The notes beneath the pieces were generated by a model. The model saw only the letters and a program-made list of their open reading frames with translations. It searched no databases and was not told the origin of the DNA. The position numbers and the translations under genes were made by a program. This document shows, piece after piece, positions 1-11,452 of a DNA stretch of 64,000 nt. The DNA comes from Synaphobranchus kaupii (lineage: Eukaryota; Chordata; Actinopteri; Anguilliformes; Synaphobranchidae), in the NCBI GenBank assembly GCA_029718625.1, contig CM056376.1, positions 80,806,541 through 80,870,540 on the forward strand. Direction: 5' to 3'. How positions within the stretch are numbered: position 1 is the first letter of the stretch; each line of letters begins with the position of its first letter.

Positions 1-421
1 CAGTGAGTAAAAAATAAGAGGAAGTAGAAAGAAGCATAAAATATAGGAATGCCTCTTTAAAGAACAGAAAAGAAGGAAGACTAACAAACAGAGTAGAGAA
101 AGGGAAAAGAAAAGATCAAAAGATCTAAACCCTAATTCTAACCGGAATTGTCCTGCTTTGCTTAGCAAGGAAAGCAGTCTCCGTATTCCTATACCTTTAC
201 CGGCTACGTGTGAAATGCAAGAAATCTCGAAGCACCGGACATCGGAAACCCAGAGCTACGTGTATATATAGCCGGCAGGAAACCACAAACAGGTGCGGAG
301 GATAATTGCAGTGCAAGATGAAAACACCGGGACGGAAGGCGGAAAATCCGATAGAGTGCACGACACTGCTAAAAGAAAGAATGAACGCCAAAATAAAACG
401 AGGCTGCCGAAAACCATGACA
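1..421 (-). repeat. 3' LTR (partial) of chromovirus copy A
   Basis: Read on the minus strand, the LTR begins TGTCATGG at 421, just after a G-rich polypurine stretch at 422-432. It matches the LTRs at 51975-52623 and 54505-55186, including the block around 180-420 and a TATATATA promoter-like motif near 260-270. The far end of this LTR lies beyond the left edge of the window. Confidence 0.75.
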
Positions 422-432
422 GAACCCCCCCT

Positions 433-1809
433 CTAAGGGACAGCCCCAGACGATCCCTCAGCCTTATTTCTGCGGAAGTCCCTAATAAGAATGGGGTCCA
501 ATATGTTCCTGGAAGGTACCCAGCAGCGCTCCTCAGGACCATAGCCCTCCCAGTCTACTAAAAACGGGTACCCTCTGCCCACACGCCTCTCAGCCAAAAT
601 GCACCGAACGGTATAAACCGGACCTCCCTCCACAAACCGGGGGGGAGGTGGCGGTTTGTTCGCCGGAGCAAGTGCGCTCACCAGCACAGGTTTCAACCGA
701 GAGACGTGAAAGGTGGGATGGATACGCATAGAACGTGGCAACTGAAGACGCACAGTGACCGGGTTGATCTTCCTGATGATCTTAAAGGGACCCACAAAAC
801 GTGGCGCGAGTTTGCGGGACTCCACTCGCAATGGTAGGTCCCGTGTGGAAAGCCACACTCTTTGCCCCACCCGATAAGAGGGAGCCGGGCGACGGCGTGT
901 GTCGGCTGAAGCTTTTTGTTTAGCAGTGGCGCGCAGGAGAGAAGCGCGCACACGCCTCCAGACAGAACAACATCTCCGCATGAAAGCCCCTGTGGACAGT
1001 ACCTCCACCTCCCTCTCTAACTCAGGAAATAGAGGGGGTAGATATCCCAGCTGAGCCTCAAAATGAGAGAGCCCTATGGAGGCATTGGGTAGAGTATTAT
1101 GGGCGTACTCCGCCCAAGTTAGATGGCGACTCCAGGACGTAGGATTGGAGGTGGCCAAACACCAAAGGGTACTCTCCAACGTCTGATTGGTACGCTCTGT
1201 CTGTCCATTGGTTTCCGGGTGAAAACCCGAAGACAAGCTGACAGATGCCCCTAGCAGGGTACAAAAGGAGCGCCAAAACTTGGCTGCGAATTGAGGGCCG
1301 CGATCGGAAACCACGTCCAGAGGAATGCCGTGTATCCTAAAAACGTGGTCTACCATCAGCTGAGCGGTCTCCGGTGCTGACGGTAGTTTAGGTAGTGCAA
1401 TAGAATGTGCTGCCTTAGAAAACCTGTCCACAACCACTAGGATCACAGTGTTACCCTGGGAAGCCGGCAACCCGGTAATGAAGTCGAGGGCGATGTGACT
1501 CCAAGGACGACTGGGGGTAGGCAGGGGACGCAAGAGACCCGCGGGTGGGAGTCGTGATCCCTTGCTACGGGCGCAGACAGGGCAGGCGGCAACAAAGTCC
1601 CGCACATCACTCTCCATTTTAGGCCACCAAAAGCGTCGGGACAAAAATTCCCTAGTCCGGTGGACGCCAGGATGGGTCGCCAGCTGAGAAGAGTGGCCCC
1701 ACTGGAGAACCCGAGATCTAATCCGGGATGGAACAAACAGTGGGAAGGGCCCCCACCTGGACCCGGATCCGAACGCAATGCCTTCTGTACAGCTGCTTCG
1801 ATCTCCCAC
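433..1809 (-). pseudogene. pol: Integrase with C-terminal chromodomain, copy A
   Basis: This is the longest surviving frame of copy A. It shows the zinc-binding HHCC domain ([10 protein letters not shown]...CPVCARSK), the DDE core ([27 protein letters not shown]), a GPY/F-like stretch ([11 protein letters not shown]) and a chromodomain ([20 protein letters not shown]). The chromodomain probably guided integration to chromatin, as in other chromoviruses. It is separated from RNase H by a frame change near 1700-1800, so it cannot be made as part of a full polyprotein. Confidence 0.88.
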
Positions 1810-1849
1810 ATAACCGGGGCTACAATCTGGGAAATGGGTATGATGGGCT

Positions 1850-3111
1850 CAGGATGCGGTTCTCTGTCAGTGTGGTCGTAAATACGTGACAGAACGTCCG
1901 GCTTAACATTCTTCGATCCCGGTCGATACGTTAGAAGAAATCTGAACCGGGCGAAAAATAATGCCCACCGGGCTTGTCGGGAGTTACACGTCTTGGCCTG
2001 TTGGACATATTCCAAATTCTTATGGTCTGTCCAGACCGTAAAGGGATGCTCAGCTCCCTCCAACCAATGACGCCACTCCTCTAACGCCAATTTGACCGCA
2101 AGCAGCTCCCGGTCTCCTACGTCATAATTCCTCTCGGCCGATGTTAAAGCACAAGAGAAATATGCGCATGGGTCCAGAGGCGAGTGCTGGGACAGAATGG
2201 CACCCACTCCCAGCTCCGATGCATCTACCTCTACCACAAAAGGGAGGGAGGGATTGGGAATTACCAGGATAGGTTCGGAGCTGAACCTCTTTTTTAGCTC
2301 CGTGAACGCCGCCTCAGCCCTAGAGTTCCATTGGAAGCGTGCAGGAGATGTCTTTTTGGTGAGGGCTGTGATAGGGGCGGCTATTGTACTAAAATTGCGG
2401 ATAAACCGCCGGTAAAAATTAGCAAAGCTTAAGAAGCGCTGTACCTGCTTTAATGATGTTGGAGTAGGCCAGTTCTTAACTGCCAAAACTTTCTCAGGAT
2501 CCATAAGGACCTTACCGTCCGCCACAATGAACCCCAAGAAAGAAACGGAGTTAGTGTGGAATATGCACTTCTCGGCTTTTACGAACAGTCGCGCCTTCAG
2601 AAGTGCCTCCAAAACCTGCCTAACATGGCCGACGTGAGATGAGAGATTCGGAGAAAAAATTTAAATATGGTCCAGGTAAACGAAAACGAATTTCTCCAGC
2701 ATCTCTCTGAGAACGTCGTTCACTAGCGCCTGGAAGACAGAGGGGGCGCTAGTGAGCCCGAACGGCATCACCCGGTACTCGTAGTGGCCGTGGTGGATGT
2801 TAAATGCCGTCCTCCACTCATCACCCTCGCGCACAGCGCACCAGGTTGTAAGCGTTGCGAAGATCGAGTTTAGTAAAGATCGACGGCCACTGCAGGCGCT
2901 CAAAAGCGGAGTTAATCAGTGGAAGAGGGTACCTGTTCTTGACGGTGATGTCGTTTAGACCCCGATAATCTATACAAGGCCTCAACCCTCCATCTTTTTT
3001 CTTGACAAAGAAAAAACCAGCACCAGCCGGTGAGGTGGAAGGTCTAATAAAGCCATTAGCTAGAGATTCCTCAATGTACTGCCTCATCGCAGTGCTCTCA
3101 GGGACAGACAA
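1850..3111 (-). pseudogene. pol: Reverse transcriptase and RNase H, chromovirus copy A
   Basis: RT blocks are visible in order: [47 protein letters not shown] and the polymerase box. The box reads YLDH instead of YLDD and is followed at once by a stop near 2660, so the enzyme lacks one catalytic aspartate. RNase H follows with [33 protein letters not shown] and [10 protein letters not shown]. The frame changes at least twice, near 2830 and 2640. Confidence 0.85.
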
Positions 3112-3150
3112 GGAATACAGAGAGCGCCTAGGTGGAACCGTATCCGGGTA

Positions 3151-3930
3151 TCACTCGATAGCACAGTCGTAAGACCTATGAGTGGGCAAGGTGGTGGCGC
3201 GTTGCTTACTGATGAAAACCTCAGCGAGGTCGGTGTACCTCCCTGGTACATTGGTAGGTAAACGGTATCTGAGCGCCCCTATCACCTCTGAATTTTCAGG
3301 ATCAACAAGGGATTCATGTGATGATTCCCAATCAAATACGGACTCAGAAGGATCCTCCTCCCAAATAGAATTCCCATCCGCAAAAGAATCCCAAGCCAGG
3401 CTCTCCTCGTTTCTCTCAGAGTGAGCCTCCGGATTAACCTGGACAGGAGAACATTCAACCTCCTCATTATCACTGTCGGAGCAGAAAGCGGAACTGTCAC
3501 AAGTACCACCTGAAGAGGTGTTAATGGAAAAGTAACAGTGAGATTTACACTGAGGACCCCACTGGCGAATAACCCCCCCGTCCCCACCCCACCCAATGTG
3601 AGGGCCATGAAGGACTAACCATGAGTGTCCCAGGACGAGCGGGTAAGCTGGGGAATCAACTAAAAAAAATTTTATCCTCTCAGAGTGACCCTGGTAGGAA
3701 GTGGACATACGTAACTAGAGACCCTGTGGACTCCTTAATGGTCCCGGAACCCAACGGACGGCTATCGAGAGCAGTAACAAAAAGAGGACGAGTGAGAGAA
3801 CGTATGGGGATTTTAACCTCCCTGGCCCATTTTGCGTCGATGAAACATCCAACTGCTCCAGAATCAATAAATGCGTTGATGTTAACAGACCGCCTATTCC
3901 AAAGCAGTTGGACTGGCAAAAGGGTGTGAG
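3151..3930 (-). pseudogene. pol: Aspartic protease region, chromovirus copy A
   Basis: The minus-strand frame at 3680-3919 contains AFIDSGAVGCFIDAKWA, a retropepsin active-site motif (D-S-G-A). The frame at 3151-3708 continues with [13 protein letters not shown], normal for this family just after the flap. The two pieces are in different frames, so the protease is broken. Between protease and RT is an acidic Ser/Glu-rich linker. Confidence 0.75.
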
Positions 3931-4230
3931 GGAGAACACTATTTTGTCTCGTTAAGAACCCCAGTTCCCCTAACGAGACCCCTCGTTTCCCTCCAGTTTA
4001 GGACACTGGTCTTTGGTGTGACCCCTGCGTCTGCAATATCGGCACGAGTTCTCCCGTGGTCTTGGCCCCCTAGGGACGCGAACGGACGACCCATCCACCT
4101 GCATGGGCTCCTCCCGACTAAAGGAGGAGTAGGTGGAGGAGTAGACTGGAGATTCTGCCGATGGCGAAGAAGAGGAACGAACAGGACGAACTCTGCGTTC
4201 CCTTTCACGCTCCCTGACGCGGTTGTCGAC

Positions 4231-4785
4231 TCAAATAGCCATGGTGACCAGAGCACTAAAGGTGGCAGGCGGCTCGAGCACGGACAGGGCATCCCTGACG
4301 GGGTCTGACAATGCGTTAAGAAATAACGCCTTAAGTGGTCCGTCGGGCCACCCAGTCTCTCCTGCCAGTGCCCGAAACATAATGCTGAAAGCCGCTACGG
4401 TGTCAGTACCCTGGCGAAGACGAGTTAGTTTCATGGCGGACTCTTGACCTGAGATGTCATAATCGAAAACTAACTTCATCTCATCCATCAGGCTATCCGA
4501 GTTATGTATAACCGGGGCATTGGATGAAATAAGCGGTTCCGCCCAAGCGAGGGCATTGTCCGCCAACAAGGACAAAATAAAAGCCACCCGGGACTCATGG
4601 GTCGTAAACCGGGATGGCTGCGCTTTAAAACACAAAAGGCACTGAGCCAAAAAACCCTGGCATCTCCCCGGTTCCCCACTATAACGGGATGGTAGCTGGA
4701 GTTTGGGCTCCCTAGGAGTAAGTGGCACGGGAACAGGGTTAATGGGTGCTTGTGTCACTGGGGCCGTAGCTGAAATGGTCGTAGC
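4231..4785 (-). pseudogene. gag: gag capsid fragment, chromovirus copy A
   Basis: The open frame covers the capsid region, with the stretch LPSRYSGEPGRCQGF followed by [16 protein letters not shown] and [10 protein letters not shown]. The same blocks recur in copy B at 53614-54365, which confirms the family. The ORF nominally runs to 4848, but the codons above about 4785 belong to the adjoining foldback element, so the true gag N-terminus is lost. A CCHC knuckle (CRYC, then H, then C in the pattern C-x2-C-x4-H-x4-C) lies out of frame downstream at about 4002-4043. Confidence 0.8.
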
Positions 4786-5582
4786 TAAATTATAGTAAAT
4801 CCTGAATTGGAGCAATACTAACAATTTGCATCTTGCCATTGGATACAATGTCCCCCCGGCTAACTTTGTTTAAATAACTGCGTAAGTCCACTCAAATTAG
4901 TTTTAACAACAGCTTTACAAGTGTCCTTGCGGGAAATGAAAATGCACATATGATTACAGAGTGCACAAGGACGATATTTTCGCTCAAATTACTGATTATG
5001 TTGTTTCAGCCTCTGTCTGTTTATATTATGAACATCCGGTAACTTTTTGTATCACTCCATGTGAGAACAGTGGCCAGCATGTAAACAAAGGAGAAGCAAC
5101 TAGCGTTTGTTTTCTTAACGAAATGTCTGATTATGAAGAAGATGACAGGGTGAAATCTGTAGTTGAACCATACTTGTTCGAGCCGGAATATACAAATTGG
5201 AATTAGAATTACTGTTCTCGCGCAGAGTGATACTAAAAGTTACCAGCTCTCTTATGGGATGTTAATAATATAATCAGACAGAGGCTGAAATATTACAGTA
5301 TATACAGGAATTTGAGCGAAAATATCGTCCTTGTGCACACTAATGTGCATTTTCGTTTCCAATAACGACACTGTTGATAAACCTTATGAGAGTGGATTTA
5401 GGCGGTTACTTAAACAAAGTTAGCCGGCGAGACATTATGTCCAATGGCAAGATGCTAATTGTTAGCATTTCACCAATTCAGGATTTACTACAATTTAGCA
5501 ACAACGGTGAGACCAAGACTATGTTTTCAGTGGTAAGTAAAACAATATCAAATTCTTCAAAATGGGTGAACTATCCCTTTAA
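4785..5582. mobile_element. TTAA-ended foldback MITE, left end missing
   Basis: About 290 bp at 4785-5075 is the inverted copy of 5205-5510; for example GGACGATATTTTCGCTCAAA occurs on the left and its complement on the right. The right end carries GAACTATCCCTTTAA at 5568-5582, the same type of terminus as the complete element at 44080-44837. The corresponding left terminus is absent: the left arm stops where chromovirus gag begins. This suggests a piggyBac-like or other TTAA-targeting non-autonomous element. The class is inferred from the ends alone. Confidence 0.75.
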
Positions 5583-5732
5583 GATCAATCAATCACTCAA
5601 AGTATTTATCACAATAAGCTTCATAGTATTCCCCAGCCTAGTGTGAGTTCAAAAACAAGAAGCACTGGCAATTAGTGTTCAGAAAATAGAGGCCTTATTT
5701 TTATACACCTCTGCGTCATGAATGCAACCTAC

Positions 5733-5881
5733 CTTTTCCATAGGCAGAACCATTGGTTCCCGCAAACCTCAAGTCAAAATTAGAAGTACATATGGGCCGA
5801 ATGTTGTCGTGGGGCGTACCGTGGAACAACATTCTTTCATCAATATTCATTTGTTTGATCTGTCCTAGGTGTGTTTTCGTC
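5733..5881 (-). CDS. parp11: parp11 exon (NAD-binding FHGT segment)
   Basis: The 149-nt exon (acceptor CTGTCTTCCATAG, donor AAAAG|GTAGGT) encodes DERMLFHGT and NFDLRFAGTNGSAYGK. The histidine and glycine of HG form the first part of the PARP signature. The next exon, which should begin with the YFA tyrosine, is not found between 5732 and the left edge, where only transposon sequence is seen. Confidence 0.87.
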
Positions 5882-8800
5882 CTATGGAAGACAGGAACAT
5901 AATAGCATTTATTTAGCATTATGGTTACAATTATGGTAAATACTTTATTTACCATGCTTTAATACACACTGCTAAAATAAGCAAATACAAATTTTGAAGA
6001 TTCCAATGCATTTTACCCTTAGCTAGACTCACTGTAGGTGGAATTCCTTTTCTGCTTAATTAGATTAATTGTACTATGTAAGAAATGAAAATAACCACAG
6101 ACTATTTTGAACATTGTTCTACAAGATTAAGGACAGCACACATTGGCTGCCGGTCGTGGCCAGGATCAGGTTCAAAGTTCTGACCCTGGCCTACACTGCA
6201 GCCAAAAGGTCAGGCCCCTCCTACCTACAGGACTTAATCCAGCACTACGCCCCTGCTCGACCACTTCGCTCTGCTGCTGCAGGGCGACTTGCACTTCCCT
6301 CCCTCCGTGTTAAAGGCTCCCGCTCGTCCCGACTGCGGAGCTTTTCCACCCTAGCTCCCCAGTGGTGGAACAAACTCCCCACTCTGCTGCGCTCAGCTGA
6401 AACACTGTCTGTTTTTCATCGTGGTCTGAAAACGCACTTTTTCAGACTCCACCTCGACTAAAACTATACCTATATAGGGCCATTCTATAGTATTCGCTTC
6501 CTGTTTTCTATTTAACTTGTGTTTTTGGTTATTCTATAGTTCAGAATGTATAGCTGACTGTGTGTACTTCTCATGTTTATTACTAGGGATAACTCCTACG
6601 CTGTGAGAAAGCGGTGCTTTGTCGGATTTGCTTTGTAGTCGCGTCAATGACCTTAAATATGCACTTATTGTACGTCGCTTTGGATAAAAGCGTCTGCCAA
6701 ATGATTGTAATGTAATGTAATTGTGGTAGGATATACAAACTCTACGGTAAGTTAAATAGTCCTGATTTAAATTAAGGAATCATATTCCTCATTAATATTA
6801 ACAATTATTCAAGCATTTAATTTCCTACCGGCAAAAGGACTCCCACAATTTTAAGTTCTGTATTCTCTTTATTGACCTGATGGGGACATTAGGCATTGTC
6901 TCTGCAAACTGCTTCACTACATTTTGACATTCTTGGGTATCACTGTCCAGAGGGATGAGCTGGAAGGAAAACAATGCCAAAAACAACATTAAAAAACGGC
7001 AACAGCCTTTTCAGAACATCTTCGATTAGACTTTTTTGTGAAAATCATGTGACCCCTGTCTAAACATCATAGAACTCACATGAACCCCAATGAGGCCAGG
7101 AGGGCCAGTGTGTATGCAGGTTTTTGTTATCAGAAACTATCCTGGCTCAATTAGTTAAGTAGCTGTATAGACCAATGCCAGTTTACTGGTATTTTAGATC
7201 ACATTAAAGTTTCAAAGGGAAACACAGGAACAGTCTTCATGAGCTTGTCAAGAAATCAGACTAAATGTCAGATCACATAAATGACTGGGTTGTTATTAAA
7301 AGGAGAAGTTGCCGTTAAATCCAAAAGCCAACATGGTCCTCTTTGTCCACCACTGCTACAGAGAAATGCCAGGAAATACTATGAGAAGAGCATGAACGAA
7401 GACAAGGAGAAGACTGAGAGGGACACATCCATGAAGGACAGATCCCCTATGTCAAATATCCACCCTCTTTCACTTTACCTGAAATGGTAAGTCTGTTTCC
7501 CAGAGGGAGGGGACAGGTAGTGGAGGCTTACCACCAAGACACCTATAAAAGAATATGAACACAATTAGCAACACCATCCAAAATACTGTTACGAGTGGTT
7601 ACACTGCAAAAAAACAAACAACAAACTTAAGCATTTTAATTTCATATATAGACTTTAGAATCTTATTTCTGTTACTTTTTTGCTAAATAAACAAACTGAG
7701 AAAAAAAAAGAAAAGATTTTCCAGTAGGGTAAGATAATTTCACTTAAAGTAACTTAAAACAAGATAATATTTTCCACTTTTGAGGAAAACAAATGCTTTT
7801 AAGTCTCATAACAAGACTAAACACTTGTTAAGACAGACATTTTTTGCAGTGTAGTCAAGTTAAGCAAATCAAACACTGAAGAAAAAAAGCCAAATAATTA
7901 CATTTAGGAGGTCTATACAAATCTTTTACAACTGGAGTCTTGATCAGAAGTGAAACTGAAACTGTACAGAAACTGCATAACTGAAGCGAAACCCCATGCT
8001 GTGAGCGATTTCATATAGCACTGAGGTGAAGCTACCTGCTTTCATCCCAGGTTACACTGAGCACACGAAAATGGGCCAATCACTGTGAATTTTTAGGAAT
8101 CTCTGGCTTACGTGTGGCCAGCTGGAGAATTGAGGCTCCGCGTGATTGGTCGCTGCATTCCGGTTGTTAGGTTGATCTGTTTCATCTCTGGGTGTGGACA
8201 GAGCAGCACAATGAAACGTACAAACAGAACACACATTGAAACAGGGTAATCCAGTCACACAGCAAAAGTACTTGAACCCTTCATAACTTATCCTTTTACA
8301 TTCCAATGACTTTTACTAATACGATTTGAAGGGGTGGTCAGAGAGTAAAACAATGTCTAGTTACATTCAAGAAACTTTGCATGAATATATTATGGCATAA
8401 ATTGAATTAACCCATCACAACATATATCCAAAATAAAACAGCTATCTGTAAAAAAAAAAAGAAATACAGAAGGGGTGGTTTGTATTGCCTTGTTGGAAAA
8501 GAAGGATTTTGCCATATTTAGGGTGTTTCAGCTCTGAATCCAGCTAAGGTCAACTGTTATTTAGCTTATAAATCTGACTTATAAATCTAATAAAATTATT
8601 ACTGAAATGAGTTAAACCATTTTGCCTACAATTCTATGACTGCTTGCCAAAAAATTGATGAGAACTTTTACTTTTGTACCTCAAAATCAGTTATTTTGGC
8701 GTAAAACACCTAATCTTGCACACAGAGTTGTTAAACCTCTCCTGTGAGCTGAAGACGGAAGTGGGTCTGTACAATAGTGATCACAAATTGATGGTGTTAT

Positions 8801-10221
8801 AACTGATGGTGTTACAAGCATCCCAGTCTCCCATAATTGTTAAGTCAAACCAGTAGTGAAATATGTCCGGTACAGAATATTGCTACCATGCAACACAACC
8901 AATCCATGCTGATCTGGAAAATGTGAATTCAAACTGGGATGCTCCAACAATCATTAATTACACAGGAATTAATTAATTTGTTGATATTCTCATCTGAATG
9001 TCACACGTTGCTCCTTTTATTATGAGCTCAGGTAATTCATATTGGCTATTTACAGTGCCCTCCACTATTATTGGCACCCCTGGAAAGATGAGTAAAAAGG
9101 ATTATAAAAAATTCAATTGAATTAGCTTAATCTCAAACTGAAAAAATGAGAAAAATCCAACCTTTAATTGAAGGAAATTTATTATGAGAAAAAAAAATCC
9201 CTCAAGAAATAATTATTTTTAACAAAACCAAGTGTGCCACAATTATTGGCACCCCTGCATTTATATATAGAGTAAAGTAATCATTTTTTATATTTGGTCA
9301 CATATCCTTTGCATGCCATGACTTCCTGATGTCTGTGACCCAACAACATCAAAAGTCTCTTGATATCTTATTTTCTGGTACTCTTACAAGCATACTAAAA
9401 CGTCCCTGCATTTGAATGGATCTCTATGGAAATTGTGGGGTGGGACTAGATTTAGCTGGAACAGTATGGAATACATGGTTGGTAAAATGGCTGTAAGTCA
9501 TCAACGGTCTGAGGTATCAAACGAGCCTCAAACCATCACTCTGCTGCCAGATATGCAGTAGATATGGATGGATCACTTTAAGGGTAGTTTCTCCTGACAC
9601 ATTTTCCTATTGAACTCTGGAAAAATAAGTCAGGAGAAGAAACCCTTCAAGATAGGAATATCAGATGAAATCAAGGGTAGAACATTTGTGTTCAAAGTAT
9701 ATGAACATGAAATATGTGACAACAGAAGAGTTGTTCAGTACCTGAGAAATCCAATCTGTAAGTACACTCGGCTACGCGGTATTCCATAAATCCATTGCAA
9801 TTCCTGCCGTAATTTAGTTCAATTTCCCTATTGGTCAGAGAACACCGTTCACTTGGGTTTACCTGTAAAAGCCAATTAAATGAATTGGTTTAATTTTAAA
9901 AAATCAACATTTGAAAAATTATACAGTTAGATTTATACATACAGATAATGTCACGTATATTAAATGGTAAGAATAAATAATTTTATTTCCATCTCTCACA
10001 AAACGTTTCTCTCAGACTTCTCACTTATCAATTAGTATTCAACATTCGAAAAAGACACCCCAGTGTGGGCAGACACAGATAATACCTACATCAAACATAT
10101 GCCACTCTCCGCATTCAGCCAGGTAAAACCAACGGCAATGTTCCTCGAATGTGTCCATGGGCACGTCTTCCTCAAAGGTTCCCTCGGCTATCCAAGTCCT
10201 GTACATGGCTTTGAACAAGAC
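5733..10221 (-). CDS. parp11: parp11: WWE-domain mono-ADP-ribosyltransferase (six exons; 3' end off window)
   Basis: Six minus-strand exons join in frame through GT-AG junctions: 10221-10090, 9862-9742, 8187-8112, 7542-7479, 6959-6829 and 5881-5733. The N-terminal part is a WWE domain (FYLAECGEWHMFD, then TYRLDF, then EMKQINLTTGMQRPITRS). The C-terminal part is the start of a PARP catalytic domain (LIPLDSDTQE, RIQNLKLWESFCR, ERMLFHGT, NFDLRFAGTNGSAYGKG). Exon order, spacing and sequence fit PARP11, which mono-ADP-ribosylates proteins and is linked to the nuclear envelope and to interferon signalling. The FHGT histidine that contacts NAD is present; the exon with the YFA tyrosine is not in the window, being more than 5.7 kb further left. 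An L2 LINE and a foldback element lie in its introns. PARP12-type paralogues are the main alternative. Confidence 0.87.
6112..6721 (+). mobile_element. 5'-truncated L2-type LINE
   Basis: The frame at 6114-6461 matches the C-terminus of LINE reverse transcriptases of the L2/CR1 group: THWLPVVARIRFKVL, then GPSYLQDLIQHYAP, then APQWWNKLPTLLRS. It is followed by the L2-like 3' tail (CGCTTTGGATAAAAGCGTCT, about 6676-6695) and short TGTAA repeats. The copy lies in a parp11 intron on the opposite strand. Most of the element is missing from its 5' side. Confidence 0.85.
6829..6959 (-). CDS. parp11: parp11 exon (catalytic domain start)
   Basis: The 131-nt exon (acceptor TTCCTTCCAG, donor CCG|GTAGGA) encodes LIPLDSDTQECQNVVKQF and RIQNLKLWESFCR, the typical entry into a PARP catalytic domain. 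Its last two bases complete an Arg codon with the next exon. Confidence 0.87.
7479..7542 (-). CDS. parp11: parp11 linker exon
   Basis: The 64-nt exon (acceptor TTTTATAG, donor CAG|GTAAAG) encodes a proline-rich linker, PPLPVPSLWETDLPFQ, between the WWE and catalytic domains. It ends in phase 0, exactly as the next exon needs. Confidence 0.82.
8112..8187 (-). CDS. parp11: parp11 exon (WWE end)
   Basis: The 76-nt exon has acceptor CACACCCAG and donor CAC|GTAAGC. It reads EMKQINLTTGMQRPITRS, the last WWE strand with the conserved Q-x-N. Phases match the exons on both sides (two bases in, two bases out). Confidence 0.85.
9052..9649. mobile_element. Half of a Tc1-type foldback element
   Basis: It starts CAGTGCCCTCCACTATTATT and continues through ATTGGCACCCCT motifs. 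It matches the left arm of the complete foldback at 46366-47359 up to CCCTTCAAG, then stops; the second arm is missing. It lies in the parp11 intron between the two WWE exons at 9742 and 8187. Confidence 0.7.
9742..9862 (-). CDS. parp11: parp11 exon (WWE middle)
   Basis: The acceptor TTTTACAG precedes 9862 and the donor CAG|GTAC follows 9742. The 121 nt encode a segment with CSLTNREIELNYGRNCNGF and ECTYRLDFS, the central strands of the WWE fold. It begins in phase 0 and leaves one base for the next exon. Confidence 0.85.
10090..10221 (-). CDS. parp11: parp11 exon, first one recognised (WWE start)
   Basis: The exon encodes 39 residues from the ATG at 10206 and ends FYLAECGEWHMFD, the opening tryptophan block of a WWE domain. 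The donor is GAT|GTAGGT at 10089. An AG acceptor just before 10221 directly follows an in-frame TAG, so translation either starts at 10206 or the reading frame enters here from an upstream exon; the residues before the ATG (VLFKA) make the second option possible. Confidence 0.82.
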
Positions 10222-10930
10222 CTAGACTATAACATAATAAAATACGTAGGTATTTGATAGAATATTATTTATACGATGCAATATTCAACTGGTATATGCC
10301 TAGTTTCTCTGATCTAACAAAATAATTACTGGTCTTGGTGTCACTACCCAGTGAAGATTTTTGTGTTGAAAAGTCGTTGAAACGTCGTCTCGCGTTCGCG
10401 TAAATTTGCTTGAAAAGTAAAGGTTTTTAATCGGCTACGATGTCGCCAGGCTATATCCGGGTAAAACCTGAGCTGAATTAGGGCTAAATTGACGTTTCAG
10501 TCAAATCGGAAATTATCCAACCCGGACCGACCTGCTCTAATTCCCAATAGTGCAGCTAGTGAACATAATGTACACAATAATAGCCTACACAATAATGTAG
10601 CTTGTCAGCCTGTTATCCTGTGTAAGCGCATGTTCGACCTGTGTCTAACCTTATTTAAAGTTGTCCTTCGTGCGTCGGTATCCTTTTCTGTGAGCATATT
10701 TGCAATAAAAGACTATAGGCTTCAGTAGGCTATTTTCACCAAATATCCCGCCTCTTCCTAGTCCTAGTTTAAAGCGTAAACTTCACTTTCTCCGAATTGT
10801 CGCTTGCTTCTGCCGACGTCATGTACATGGCTCTGCAAACTTCCTTGGTGACAGTAAATAAATAGACGCCGGAATGTCCCCTATTGTCTATAACTCTATC
10901 AGATGTAGCCTATTTAAACCAGCAATCAGT
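10222..10930. other. Upstream region of parp11
   Basis: No exon is firmly seen. A short minus-strand frame beginning with an ATG near 10820 (MYMTSAEASDNSEK) is followed by a possible donor and might be a first exon, but nothing confirms this. The rest is AT-rich. Confidence 0.3.
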
Positions 10931-11440
10931 GGCGGCTCGTGAGCTGAAAATTGGGGGTGCAGAAAACTTCCCCTTAAACTGATTATTGATCTTAAATCAT
11001 TTTTCAATCATTTTCCTTGATTTAAAAAGTGTTCCAATGATTTGAATAATCCATTTGCAGGTGAAGACACAGCTTCATTCTTCACATCATGTTAGGGAGA
11101 TTAAACGGAAAAGTGCACTTTATGAAAAAAGCGCAACCTGCAATAAAAAATAATCGAACAAAAGCTGAGCTTTAAGAGCGTTTAATTCCCATGAATATTT
11201 TCGGAATTAAGAGTGTGGAGAACGAAGAGCACATGTATCCACAATTATAATGGTTGATTAAAATGTGCACAATTTTGCGATGCAAGTTAAAATAATTTTA
11301 TTACTTGCCTAATTGATGAGAACTGGCTACATTTGATGGCATTGAGTAATTGGTGAATTAAACGCTGATGTAGCCTATTGTTAATCTGATTGAAAAATGA
11401 TTAAGACCAATAATCAGTTTAAAGGGAAGTTTTCTGTACT
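10927..11440. mobile_element. MITE with inverted repeats (hAT-like start)
   Basis: The left part (about 10960-11030) and right part (about 11375-11440) are inverted copies: AGAAAACTTCCCCTTAAACT on the left, AGTTTAAAGGGAAGTTTTCT on the right. The left end opens CAGTGGCGGC, typical of hAT-type MITEs, but this outermost block has no partner on the right, so the element is probably truncated there. Confidence 0.55.
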
Positions 11441-11452
11441 GGCCTTTGTGCT

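Larger units (their letters stand above)
422..4785 (-). mobile_element. Degraded Ty3/gypsy chromovirus, copy A
   Basis: The internal region reads, on the minus strand, gag, CCHC finger, protease, RT, RNase H, integrase and chromodomain. That order and the terminal chromodomain place it in the chromoviruses; the gag resembles the Sushi group known in fish. It is inactive: the frame is broken between gag and protease, inside protease, inside RT and between RNase H and integrase. The 5' end is missing, because gag similarity stops near 4785 where a foldback MITE arm begins, and no 5' LTR is found there. A second, internally deleted copy of the same family lies at 51975-55186. Confidence 0.88.

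Noticed and set aside
4961..5206. Plus-strand 81-codon ORF
   Set aside because: It consists of the arm and loop of a foldback MITE.
5374..5646. Plus-strand 90-codon ORF
   Set aside because: It covers the right arm of the MITE and flanking DNA; no protein similarity.
7281..7490. Plus-strand 69-codon ORF with good-looking splice sites (7362-7486)
   Set aside because: It overlaps a well-supported parp11 exon on the other strand (7479-7542), and its sequence matches no family I recognise.
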